Shown here piece by piece: positions 35,484 to 43,841 of a stretch of DNA of 64,000 nt. Origin of the DNA: Streptomyces apocyni (lineage in GTDB: Bacteria; Actinomycetota; Actinomycetes; Streptomycetales; Streptomycetaceae); NCBI RefSeq assembly GCF_009739465.1, contig NZ_WHOM01000050.1:1-64000 (forward strand), written 5' to 3'. Position 1 is the stretch's first letter; each line of letters opens with the position of its first letter. The position numbers and the translations under genes were made by a program. The notes beneath the pieces were generated by a model. That model searched no databases and was not told where the DNA came from. It saw nothing but the letters and a program-made list of their open reading frames with translations.

Positions 35484-36944
35484 ATGGCGACGACCTGGCC
35501 AGGCACCACGTCCCCCGACACCCTGCGCGAGTTCTACACCCAGCACATCACCTGGGCCCCCAGCACATCCGGGCCGCTCGAACACGCGACGATCACCGTG
35601 CCACGCGACTACGCCGACCCCGACGGCGAGCGGATCACGCTCGCCCTCAGCCGCCGCCGCGCCAGCGACCCGGAGCGCCGCCGCGGCATCCTGCTGGCGG
35701 TCAACGGCGGCCCCGGTGGGGACTACGGCCAGGGCCGGGCGCTGCCCGACGCCTTCGCGGACACCCCCGTACACGAGGTGTACGACCTGATCGGCTTTGA
35801 CCCGCGCGGCATCGGTGACTCGACCCGGCTGTACGCCGAAGTTTCCGTGCCAAAGGCGCCGTTCGACTCCCGCCCGCCGGACTCGGCCTTCGAGACGCTC
35901 GCCGAGGACATGCGTCAGCGGGAACTGGCCTGCCAGCGCGCGGGCGGCGAGCTACGCCGCCACATCAGCACCCGCAACACGGCCCGCGACATGGACGTGA
36001 TCCGCGGGGCGCTCGGTGAGCCACGGCTCAGCTTCGTGGGCTACGCGTACGGCGCCTACGTCGGCGCGGTCTACGGCAGCCTCTTCCCCGACCGGCTCGA
36101 CCGCAGCGTCCTGGACTCCTGCGTCAACCCGGACTGGACCTGGCGCGAGCAGTTCCTGTGGCAGGGGGACGCGGTCCAGCGCAATGTCGAGAAGTGGGCC
36201 GACTGGACCGCCAGGCGCGACGGCCACTTCGGCCTCGGCGGCACGCCACAGCAGGTGCTGGCCACCGTGGAGGAGGTGGTGGCGCGGCTCGACGCGATCA
36301 CCGAAGGCCCGCAGCTGCGCACCCTGCTTGACGGAGCCGTCGGCAACCGCGCCGGAGACCGCGGCCAGTGGGCCCAGCTCGGCACGCTCGTCGGGGCGCT
36401 GCGCACGGCGGCGGCCGACGGCGACGCGGGGGCCTGCCAGGAGCTGCTGTCCCAGCAGGGGACCTGGCGCGCCTCGGACAGCGAGGGCGAACTGCGCATC
36501 GGCGTCCTGGAGGCCATCACGCTGGAGCACGCCTGGCCGCCGGACCTGAAGGTCTACTACGACGACATGCGGGACTTCCGTCAGCGCTTCCCGTACGGCT
36601 ACGGGGTGCTGCGGGCCCAGCCGTGGGTCGGCGCCTTCCGCACCTTCACGGCCCCCGAGGAACCGGTGGAGATCGTGCGCGACGGCTACCCGGTGGGGCT
36701 GGTGGTGCAGGCCGACGGCGACCCGATGGACCACTACGCGGGCGGGGTCGCGATGGCCGAGCGCCTCGGCCACCATCTGCTCACCATCGAGGACTCGGGC
36801 GAGCACGAGGTGTACGTCCTCGGCGGTAACCCGCACGTCGACGCCCTCGTCCACCGCTATCTGGCCGACGGCGAACTGCCACCGCCGCTCACGACCTGCC
36901 CCGGTCGCACCCCGCGTCCGGACATCCCGGAAGACGGCGCCTGA
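35484..36944 (+). CDS. Alpha/beta-hydrolase-fold protein (TAP-like) lacking the nucleophilic Ser
   Basis: A 486-residue protein of the tripeptidyl-aminopeptidase-like hydrolase group. VNGGPGGDYG forms the oxyanion-hole region, DLIGFDPRGIGDS follows, and the C-terminal TAP domain has QADGDPMDHYAGG (Asp) and SGEHEVYVLGG (His). The nucleophile elbow, normally G-x-S-x-G, reads G-Y-A-Y-G, with Ala188 at the Ser position, so normal serine hydrolysis is not expected. No signal peptide is seen, unlike secreted aminopeptidases. It is 18 bases downstream of an efflux gene and ends at a perfect palindromic terminator. A non-hydrolytic fold or binding role is inferred. Confidence 0.85.
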   Translation: MATTWPGTTSPDTLREFYTQHITWAPSTSGPLEHATITVPRDYADPDGERITLALSRRRASDPERRRGILLAVNGGPGGDYGQGRALPDAFADTPVHEVYDLIGFDPRGIGDSTRLYAEVSVPKAPFDSRPPDSAFETLAEDMRQRELACQRAGGELRRHISTRNTARDMDVIRGALGEPRLSFVGYAYGAYVGAVYGSLFPDRLDRSVLDSCVNPDWTWREQFLWQGDAVQRNVEKWADWTARRDGHFGLGGTPQQVLATVEEVVARLDAITEGPQLRTLLDGAVGNRAGDRGQWAQLGTLVGALRTAAADGDAGACQELLSQQGTWRASDSEGELRIGVLEAITLEHAWPPDLKVYYDDMRDFRQRFPYGYGVLRAQPWVGAFRTFTAPEEPVEIVRDGYPVGLVVQADGDPMDHYAGGVAMAERLGHHLLTIEDSGEHEVYVLGGNPHVDALVHRYLADGELPPPLTTCPGRTPRPDIPEDGA

Positions 36945-36955
36945 CCTGCACGTAC

Positions 36956-36999
36956 AAGCGGGAGGCCCGGCCTGGATATCCAGGCCGGGCCTCCCGCTT
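36956..36999. terminator. Bidirectional terminator, perfect 44-base palindrome
   Basis: The sequence from 36956 to 36999 is fully self-complementary, with T-rich flanks (GCTTT to the right). It separates the hydrolase-fold gene from the convergent P450 operon. Confidence 0.9.
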
Positions 37000-37012
37000 T
37001 CCCCGTACGGGA

Positions 37013-38236
37013 TCACCAGGTGAGCGGCATCTCCCACAGCCCGTAGATGACCGCGCCTTCCTTGCGCGGGATCTCCAGGAAGGGCTTGGCCAGCTTCAGC
37101 GTCGGAATGCGCTGGAACAGCTTGCTCCAGACGATTTCCAGCTCAAGCCGCGCCAGGTCGGCCCCGATGCAGTGGTGCACACCGTGCCCGAAGCCCAGGT
37201 GCTTGCGGCTGCCCCGCGTGATGTCCAGCTTCTCCGGCTTCGGGAAGACCTCCGGGTCCCGGTTGGCGGCGAGCCCGAGCATCAGGATGCCGTCGCCCTT
37301 GCGGATGACCTGCCCGGAGACCTCGATGTCCTCCAGGGCGACGCGCGGCACGGCGGTGTCGCCGATGGTCGCCATCCGCACCAGTTCCTCGACGGCGGGC
37401 TTCACCAACGTCGGGTCGTTCTTGAGGAGTTCGAGCTGGTCCGGGTTCTCCAGCAGACAGGCGGTGCCGAGCGAGATCTGGCTGGCCGTCGTCTCGTGAC
37501 CGCCGTTCATCAGCAGCCGGACCATGTTGAACAGATCGCGGTCGGTGTACTCCTCGCCGGACGCCTCGTAGTCGTCCATGGCGCGGCTGAGCAGATCGTC
37601 GCCCGGCTCGCGCTTCTTGAGCTGGATGAGGTCACTGACGTACGCGTTGACCTCGACGATCGCCGCCTGCCGCTCCTCGGTACTGCTGTGGCCGCCGAGC
37701 AGGGCCGTGCCGTGCTTGATGAAGAAGTCGTGCTGGTCCTGGGGGATGCCCAGCAGTTCGCAGATCACCGTCATCGGCACGGGCAATGAGAACACCCGGT
37801 GGAAGTCCGCGGGCGGCTCCAGAGCGAGCAGCTTGTCGATGTGCTCGTCGACGATCTCCTCGATCCGTGGGCGCAGCCGCTTCACCTGCCGGCTGGTGAA
37901 GGTGAGGGCCGCCTTGCGCCGGGTGCTGCTGTGCTCCTTGCCGTCGTACCCGATGAAGGAGGTCTCGGTGCGGTACTCCGGCGGGGCGATGAAGTAGAAG
38001 GGGAAGTTGTCGTGCTTACGGGAGGCGCTGAGCCGTGGGTCGGTGAGCAGTTCGCGGATCGTGTGGTAGTTGGTGACCGTCCATATGCGCAGGCCCGAAC
38101 CGCTCAGGGTGACCTGTGAGACATCCTGCTCGGCCATCTCCGCGTACTCGGCCGGAGGGGTGAACGGGCAGGTGCGCGCGTACGGGAAGGTCTTGGTCTC
38201 CGCCGGGGACTCCGGCTCGGTGGCGCTGGTGGTCAC
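37013..38236 (-). CDS. Cytochrome P450
   Basis: A 407-residue class I P450 with I-helix NGGHETTAS, ExxR in EELVRMATI and haem loop FGHGVHHCIGADLARLE. The GTG at 38236 with AAAGGA upstream is preferred to longer in-frame starts. It is the last gene of a five-gene operon: epoxide hydrolase, P450, MDR reductase, SDR and this P450, with gaps of 10-78 bases. In this setting it probably hydroxylates or epoxidises the aromatic polyketide or its side chain (inference). Confidence 0.93.
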   Translation of the reverse strand: MTTSATEPESPAETKTFPYARTCPFTPPAEYAEMAEQDVSQVTLSGSGLRIWTVTNYHTIRELLTDPRLSASRKHDNFPFYFIAPPEYRTETSFIGYDGKEHSSTRRKAALTFTSRQVKRLRPRIEEIVDEHIDKLLALEPPADFHRVFSLPVPMTVICELLGIPQDQHDFFIKHGTALLGGHSSTEERQAAIVEVNAYVSDLIQLKKREPGDDLLSRAMDDYEASGEEYTDRDLFNMVRLLMNGGHETTASQISLGTACLLENPDQLELLKNDPTLVKPAVEELVRMATIGDTAVPRVALEDIEVSGQVIRKGDGILMLGLAANRDPEVFPKPEKLDITRGSRKHLGFGHGVHHCIGADLARLELEIVWSKLFQRIPTLKLAKPFLEIPRKEGAVIYGLWEMPLTW

Positions 38237-38262
38237 TGTCAGTCCTTTCCGATCAGTTCCGA

Positions 38263-39024
38263 TCAGTTGGCGATGTCCATGCCGCCGTCCACCGTGATGA
38301 TCTGGCCGGTGACCAGCGCGCTGGCGGGCTCCGCGAGCCGGGTGATCCACGGGGTGATGTCCTCGGCGTCGGCGATCCGGCCCAGCGGTACGGAGCAGAC
38401 GACGCCCGCGAAGAGCCCCTCGACCTGCTCCTGGCTCAGCCCGTTGGCGGCGTACGCGTCGGTGCGTACGAAGCCGGGGGCGACGGCGTTGACCCGGATG
38501 CCGCGCGGTGCGAGCTCCGCCGCCCAGCTGCGGGTGAAGCTGTGCACCGCCGCCTTGCTGGCCGAGTACAGCGAGCTCTCCGGGCCGGGGTTGTGCCCGC
38601 CGCGGCTGGACACCATGACGATCGCGCCGCCCGGTGAGCTCAGGTGCGGGAGCAGGTGCTTGGTCAGCAGGACGGGGCCCAGGACGTTGGTCTCCAGCAC
38701 CTCCTGGGCGGTGGGGATGTCCAGCGCCGCGAGGGGCGTGAAGCGGAAGACTCCGGCGTTGTGCACCAGGACGTCCAGCGTGCCGTCGCCCTCGCGTACG
38801 GCTTCGGCTACGGCCTCGGCGCCCGCCTCGGTGGTGACGTCGGCCGTCACCCCGGCGATCGCCGGGTGGAGTGCCGCGACCTCGGCGAGGCGTTCCTTCC
38901 GGCGACCGGTGATGATCACTCGGGAGGCGCCCAGGCGGGCGAAGTCCAGGGCGGCGGCGCGCCCGATGCCGGTGCCTCCCCCGGTCACGACGACGGTCTT
39001 ATCGGCAAAAGGCTGGTCCGACAT
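38263..39024 (-). CDS. Short-chain dehydrogenase/reductase
   Basis: A 253-residue classical SDR: TGGGTGIGRAAA cofactor loop, HNAGV, VSSRGG with catalytic Ser, SLYSASKAAVHSFTRS with Tyr and Lys, and the closing GQIITVDGGMDIAN. It would reduce or oxidise a ketone or alcohol. AAAGGGA precedes the ATG at 39024. It lies 26 bases before the P450 in the same operon; substrate not assignable. Confidence 0.92.
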   Translation of the reverse strand: MSDQPFADKTVVVTGGGTGIGRAAALDFARLGASRVIITGRRKERLAEVAALHPAIAGVTADVTTEAGAEAVAEAVREGDGTLDVLVHNAGVFRFTPLAALDIPTAQEVLETNVLGPVLLTKHLLPHLSSPGGAIVMVSSRGGHNPGPESSLYSASKAAVHSFTRSWAAELAPRGIRVNAVAPGFVRTDAYAANGLSQEQVEGLFAGVVCSVPLGRIADAEDITPWITRLAEPASALVTGQIITVDGGMDIAN

Positions 39025-39102
39025 GGCAGTTCCCTTTCTCGGCCGGGCTGCGGTCTCGCCGCCAGTACACCCGTGCGGACTGGGGCCCTGGTTGAGTGGC
39101 TC

Positions 39103-40125
39103 TCAGCTCATCCTCACCAGCACGGTGCCGCTGTACTTGCGTCCGAGCAACGACACGAACGCCTCCGGGAGTTGCGGCACCCCGCCCTCGACGACCGTGT
39201 GCGGGAACACGATGCGGCCCTCGCGCAGCCATACGCTGAACTGGCTGTTCCAGTCCTCGATCTGGTCGGGGGTGTGCAGGGTGGCGAAGCCGCGCAGCGT
39301 CAGCCCCTTGGTGATGGCGGACATCAGCGCCAGTCGCGGGCTGCCGCCATCGCCGCTGCCGTGCTGTCCGGCCAGCGCACCGCACAGCGCGAACCGCGCG
39401 CCCAGCGACGCCACCTGGACCGCGGCCTCGAACTGCTCGCCGCCGACGTTGTCGAAGACCACGTCCACGCCGTCCGGGGCCAGTTCGGCCAGCTGCTCCG
39501 CCACCGGTCCGTCGTGGTAGTCGAAGGCGGCGTCGAAGCCGAGCTCCTTCACCAGGAAGTCGATCTTCTCCGGGGACCCGGTGCTGCCGATGACCCGCTT
39601 GGCCCCGCGCGCCTTGGCGATCTGCCCGGCCAGGGCGCCCACGCCGTTGGTCGCGCCGGACACGAAGACCACATCGCCCTCGCGTACCTCGGCGGTGCCG
39701 ACCATGCCGTGCCAGGCGGTCGGGCCCTGCGAGAGGAAGTACTCGGGCCCGGGGAGCAGCGAGCGCTCGCGCCGGAAGAACTCCTGGGCGCTGCCGACGG
39801 CGTAGTCGCGCCAGCCCGCGAAGTGCTCCACCAGGTCGCCCACGGCCAGTTGCGGGCTGTTCGACCTGACGACCGTGCCGATGGTGCGGCCCCACATGGC
39901 GACATCCGGCTGGAAGACCGGAATCGGCAGCTTCGTGTCGGGGTTCATCTGGTCGCGGGCTACCGAGCCCAGGGTCATCCAGTCGTTGCGTACGACGACC
40001 TGGCCCTCGCCGGGCTCCTCCAGCGGGCTCTCGGCGAGCGCGAAGTGGTCGAGGGTGACCTCGCCTTCGGGGTACGCGGCGAGCCGGACCTCGCGGCTGG
40101 TGGCGGGCAGCTGTTCGGCGGTCAT
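39103..40125 (-). CDS. Zinc-independent MDR NADPH-dependent ene-reductase / quinone oxidoreductase
   Basis: A 340-residue medium-chain reductase of the leukotriene B4 dehydrogenase / prostaglandin reductase / CurA-like branch. It has the NDWMTLGSVARDQMN N-terminal segment, the GPTAWHGMVGTAEVREGD linker, the cofactor loop VSGATNGVGALAGQIAK, and FDNVGGEQFEAAV. No structural zinc cysteines are present. Relatives reduce enone C=C bonds or quinones with NADPH. GAAGGAG precedes the ATG. It is the middle gene of the epoxide hydrolase/P450/MDR/SDR/P450 operon. Confidence 0.9.
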   Translation of the reverse strand: MTAEQLPATSREVRLAAYPEGEVTLDHFALAESPLEEPGEGQVVVRNDWMTLGSVARDQMNPDTKLPIPVFQPDVAMWGRTIGTVVRSNSPQLAVGDLVEHFAGWRDYAVGSAQEFFRRERSLLPGPEYFLSQGPTAWHGMVGTAEVREGDVVFVSGATNGVGALAGQIAKARGAKRVIGSTGSPEKIDFLVKELGFDAAFDYHDGPVAEQLAELAPDGVDVVFDNVGGEQFEAAVQVASLGARFALCGALAGQHGSGDGGSPRLALMSAITKGLTLRGFATLHTPDQIEDWNSQFSVWLREGRIVFPHTVVEGGVPQLPEAFVSLLGRKYSGTVLVRMS

Positions 40126-40148
40126 GGGTGCTCCTTCACAGTTCGACG

Positions 40149-41378
40149 TCAGAGTTCGACGGGCAGGGCGAGCAGGTTGTGGTTGACGTCGCCGATCCGC
40201 CAGCGCAGCGCGTGCTCCGGTACGGCGAGGCGGGCGTCGGGAAAGCGCCGGGTGAGTTCCTCGATGGCCACGGTCAGTTCGAGGCGGGCCAGCGACGCGC
40301 CCATGCAGCGGTGCGCTCCGTATCCGAACGCCAGGTGCGGGTTGTCGGCGCGGGCGAGGTCGGCCCGGTCGGCGTCGGGGAACACCGAGGTGTCCCGGTT
40401 GGCCGAGGTGAAGGCGAGGAACACCGCGTCCCCGGACGGGATGGTGACCTCGCCGATGGTCACGTCCTCGGTGGCGATCCGGGGGAGGCCCGACGTGTCG
40501 TTGCCGTTCAGGTTCACGGTACGCAGCAGCTCCTCGACGCACCGAGGGATCTCCTCGGGGTGTGCGCCGAGATGACGCCAGCTGCCCGGGTGGTCGACGA
40601 GCAGCGCCAGCGCGAAGTTGCCGAGCTGGCCCGCCGTGGAGTCGAACCCTGAGCCGAGCAGCGTGAAGGCGAGGCCGACCAGCTCATCGAAACTCAGCCG
40701 GTCACCCGTGTCGGACCGGGCCGCGATCAGAGCGGACAGGACGTCGTCGGCCGGGTCCTGCTGCTTGGCCGCCACCAGACCGGCCAGATAGCCGCCGATC
40801 TTCTCACCGCCCTCGGCCGCCTGCTCCTCGGGCGCCGAGGTGTCCGCGAACTGCCGGACCCAGCCGTGGAACTGCTCCCGGTCCGGCTCGGGCACCCCGA
40901 GGATCTCGCAGATGACCCCCAGCGCCAGCGGCGCCGCGAACCCGCCGACGAGGTCGGCCCGCCCCTCACGCTCCAGCACGTCCAGACGCGCGTTCGCCAG
41001 CTCCCGCACGCGCGGCCGCATCGCCTCGACGCGCGCCGGCGAGAAGGCCTGCTCGGCCAGAGCGCGCAGCCGGGTGTGATCGGGCGGGTCTATCGAGATG
41101 ATCACGCCGGGCGGGACCTGGAACAGCCCCTTGAACGTGGGGGCGTCTGGCGCGTAGCTGGCGGCCCGGCTGAACCGCGGATCATCAAGGACCGTACGGA
41201 TGTCCTGGTGGCGGGTGACCAGCCAGGCGCGGCCGCCGCCCGACCAGGCCACCTCGGCGACGGGACGCTCGGCACGCAGCCGGGCGAAGAGCGGGGCCGG
41301 ACCACGGTAACTCGACCCGGGGAAAGGAAAGTCGGGAAGCTGATCGCGGGTTCCGGGCGCGGGGTGCGGGCAGGTCAT
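40149..41378 (-). CDS. Cytochrome P450 with Ser at the I-helix alcohol position
   Basis: A 409-residue class I P450 related to the one at 27981-29198 (shared PFPGSSYRGPA start). The I-helix reads LGSGFDSTAG, so the Thr that usually follows the acid (Thr252 of P450cam) is Ser. ExxR is in EELLRTVNL and the haem loop is FGYGAHRCMGASLARLE. The ATG at 41378 is 10 bases after the epoxide hydrolase stop, and its ribosome site GAGGGGG lies inside that gene's 3' end, so translation is probably coupled. The pairing with an epoxide hydrolase invites a role in making or handling an epoxide. Confidence 0.93.
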   Translation of the reverse strand: MTCPHPAPGTRDQLPDFPFPGSSYRGPAPLFARLRAERPVAEVAWSGGGRAWLVTRHQDIRTVLDDPRFSRAASYAPDAPTFKGLFQVPPGVIISIDPPDHTRLRALAEQAFSPARVEAMRPRVRELANARLDVLEREGRADLVGGFAAPLALGVICEILGVPEPDREQFHGWVRQFADTSAPEEQAAEGGEKIGGYLAGLVAAKQQDPADDVLSALIAARSDTGDRLSFDELVGLAFTLLGSGFDSTAGQLGNFALALLVDHPGSWRHLGAHPEEIPRCVEELLRTVNLNGNDTSGLPRIATEDVTIGEVTIPSGDAVFLAFTSANRDTSVFPDADRADLARADNPHLAFGYGAHRCMGASLARLELTVAIEELTRRFPDARLAVPEHALRWRIGDVNHNLLALPVEL

Positions 41379-41388
41379 CGCGGCCCCC

Positions 41389-42510
41389 TCAGCGCAGCGG
41401 CCGGAAGAACGAGCGCAGCTCGTCCACCAGCAGCGTGGGCTGCTCCAGGGCCGGGAAGTGGCCGCCGCGCTCGTGATCGGTCCACCGGCGCAGATCGGTG
41501 AAGCGGCCCTCGCACCAAGGGCGCGGTATCCGGCCGTCCTTGGGGAACAGGGCGCAGGCCGTGGGAACGTCCACCTGGCCCAGGGCCATCTTGTTGTGGC
41601 TCTCCCAGTAGATCCGGCCGGAGGACGCCGCCGTCCCCGCCAGCCAGGACAGCGTCACCGCGTCCAGCAGCCGGTCCCGGGGGATCACCTTCTCCAGGTC
41701 GCCGTCGTGGTCACTCCAGGACCAGTACTTCTCGATCATCCAGGCCAGTTGGCCGACGGGGGAGTCGGTCAGGCCGTAGCCGAGGGTCTGCGGGCGGGTT
41801 GCCTGGATCACGGAGTAGCCGCCCTCGTACCGCTGGAACTCCTTGAGCCGTCCCAGACCCGCCCGGTCCGCCTCATCCAACTCCACCTGCTCCTGCGGCG
41901 GTTTGGCGAACGGCATGACCAGATGGATGCCCGCGAGACGCGCCGACTCACTCTCGCCCAGCACGCCGGTCAGAAACGACCCCCAGTCGACGCCATGTGC
42001 CGCGTACCGGGGGTAGCCAAGCCGGTCCATCAGCGTGGCCCAGGCCGCGGCGGTGCGCTCCACGGTCCAGCCGGTGCGGGCGGGCTTGTCGCTGAAGCCG
42101 AAGCCGGGCAGCGAGGGGCACACCAGGTGGAAGGCGTCGGCGGGGTCCTCCGGGTCGGTCAGCGGCCGGACGACGTCCAGGAACTCGACGACCGACCCGG
42201 GCCAGCCGTGGCTCATCAGCAGGGGCATGGCCCCCGGGTGCGGGGAGCGGACGTGCAGGAAGTGGATGCCCAGGCCGTCGATCTCGGTGCGGAACTGCGG
42301 CAGGGCGTTCAACCGCCGCTCGGTGGCCCGCCAGTCGTACGACGTCTGCCAGTATCCGGCCAGATCCCGCAGGTAGGCCAGCGGCACCCCCTGCGACCAG
42401 TCGTCGACGGTCTCCGCCTCCGGCCAGCGGGTCCTGGCCAGCCGGTTCTCAAGGTCCTGCAGATCCGTGTCGGGAAAGCCGATCCGGAAGGGCGTGACGG
42501 CCGTACTCAT
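41389..42510 (-). CDS. Epoxide hydrolase (microsomal type)
   Basis: A 373-residue alpha/beta hydrolase with the N-terminal epoxide hydrolase domain (FRIGFPDTDLQDLENRLARTRWP) and core motifs LLMSHGWPGSVVEF (oxyanion region), HGVDWGS with nucleophile Asp175, and GGHFPALEQP with the catalytic His. All catalytic elements look intact, so it should open epoxides to diols. It heads an operon with two P450s and two reductases. It may act in biosynthesis or protect the producer from a reactive epoxide product, which the AlkZ-like gene nearby supports. GGAGGAAG precedes the ATG. Confidence 0.93.
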   Translation of the reverse strand: MSTAVTPFRIGFPDTDLQDLENRLARTRWPEAETVDDWSQGVPLAYLRDLAGYWQTSYDWRATERRLNALPQFRTEIDGLGIHFLHVRSPHPGAMPLLMSHGWPGSVVEFLDVVRPLTDPEDPADAFHLVCPSLPGFGFSDKPARTGWTVERTAAAWATLMDRLGYPRYAAHGVDWGSFLTGVLGESESARLAGIHLVMPFAKPPQEQVELDEADRAGLGRLKEFQRYEGGYSVIQATRPQTLGYGLTDSPVGQLAWMIEKYWSWSDHDGDLEKVIPRDRLLDAVTLSWLAGTAASSGRIYWESHNKMALGQVDVPTACALFPKDGRIPRPWCEGRFTDLRRWTDHERGGHFPALEQPTLLVDELRSFFRPLR

Positions 42511-42695
42511 ACGACTTCCTCCTGGCTGCTGCCGAAGTCTGGGGCGGCGTCACGCTACGGGCGGGGGCTTGAGCCGAGGTCGAACCACCCCATGGCCGGA
42601 TCACACCGTGCGAGACCTCCGGTCCAGCTCACCTCAGGCGTTTCTCCAGTTCCCGCGTCCAGCGTGCCGTCGGCCAGGGAGAGGAGGAACCACCG

Positions 42696-43784
42696 ATGAC
42701 AGCACCAGCTGAACAACCAGGACCTGGGCCCCTGGACGGACTGAAGGTCGTGGAACTCGCCGCGATCGGACCCGCCCCCTTCGCGTGCATGATGTTCGCT
42801 GACCTCGGTGCGGACGTGCTGCGTATCGACCGCGCCGACGGCCGGCGTTCCTTCGCGGACTGGCACCGGGTGCTGGACCGTGGCCGCCGCTCGGTGGCGC
42901 TCGACCTGAAGGATCCGGCCGACGTCACCGAGCTGTTGCGGATCGTGGATGGCGCCGACGTCCTGGTCGAGGGGTTCAGGCCCGGTGTGGCGGAACGGCT
43001 CGGCATCGGGCCCGAGGAATGCCTGCGGGGCAATCCCGGTCTGGTCTACGCCCGGATGACGGGCTGGGGCCAGCACGGGCCGCTGGCCCAGACCCCCGGA
43101 CACGACATCAACTACCTCGCGCTGACCGGCGCGTTGTACGCGATAGGCGAGGCGGGCGGGCCACCCGTCCCGCCGGTCAACCTGCTCGGCGACTTCGCGG
43201 GCGGCGCCATGTTCCTGGTCTGCGGCGTGCTGGCGGCCCTGCACGAACGACGGCAGACCGGCCACGGTCAGGTCGTCGACGCGGCGATCGTGGACGGTAC
43301 GGGCGCCATGCTCGGGATGCTCCTTGGCATGGCCGAGACCGGCCGCTGGCGGCATGAGCGGGGCGCGAACCTGCTGGACGGCGGGGCACCGTTCTACCGC
43401 TGCTACGCCTGCTCCGACGGCGGGTACGTGGCGGTGGGGGCGCTGGAGGACCGGTTCTACGCCGCGCTCCTCAAGGGGCTCGGGCTCGACGCCGGGCGCC
43501 TTCCCGACCGTACTGACCCGGCCAACTGGCCGCTGCTCTCCCAGCTGTTCGCCGACCGTTTCGCCCGCCACGAACGTGACTGGTGGGAGCGGGTGTTCGA
43601 CGGTACGGAGGCGTGTGTGACCCCGGTCCTCAGCCTCCCCGAAGCCGCGGCACATCCCCACCACCGGACACGGGGAAGCGGACCCGGCACACCCGCGCCC
43701 CGCTTCAGCGGGACTCCACCGGAATTCCACCGACCATCAGCATCATACGAACTGAATACCCCTGCCCGTCCCGTCGTGTCCTGA
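42696..43784 (+). CDS. CoA-transferase family III protein, alpha-methylacyl-CoA racemase-like
   Basis: A 362-residue family III (CaiB/BaiF) protein most like alpha-methylacyl-CoA racemases. DGLKVVELAAIGPAPFACMM opens it, TPGHDINYLALTGAL holds the catalytic His, and NLLGDFAGGA the catalytic Asp. Racemases of this type invert the alpha-methyl stereocentre of branched acyl-CoAs, while others move CoA between acids. Next to starter-unit genes (citramalate synthase, FAAL) it might set the configuration of a branched starter. GAGGAGGAAC precedes the ATG. It is divergent from the epoxide hydrolase operon. Confidence 0.88.
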   Translation: MTAPAEQPGPGPLDGLKVVELAAIGPAPFACMMFADLGADVLRIDRADGRRSFADWHRVLDRGRRSVALDLKDPADVTELLRIVDGADVLVEGFRPGVAERLGIGPEECLRGNPGLVYARMTGWGQHGPLAQTPGHDINYLALTGALYAIGEAGGPPVPPVNLLGDFAGGAMFLVCGVLAALHERRQTGHGQVVDAAIVDGTGAMLGMLLGMAETGRWRHERGANLLDGGAPFYRCYACSDGGYVAVGALEDRFYAALLKGLGLDAGRLPDRTDPANWPLLSQLFADRFARHERDWWERVFDGTEACVTPVLSLPEAAAHPHHRTRGSGPGTPAPRFSGTPPEFHRPSASYELNTPARPVVS

Positions 43785-43841
43785 TTCTCCAGGGAACGTC
43801 CCTGATACCCCCAAGTAACCACAGCATCAGAGAGGTATCTC

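Noticed and set aside
33471..35774. 767-codon minus-strand frame opposite the first MFS gene
   Set aside because: Only its last 108 codons are real, as the ferredoxin; the rest is antisense to a clear membrane transporter.
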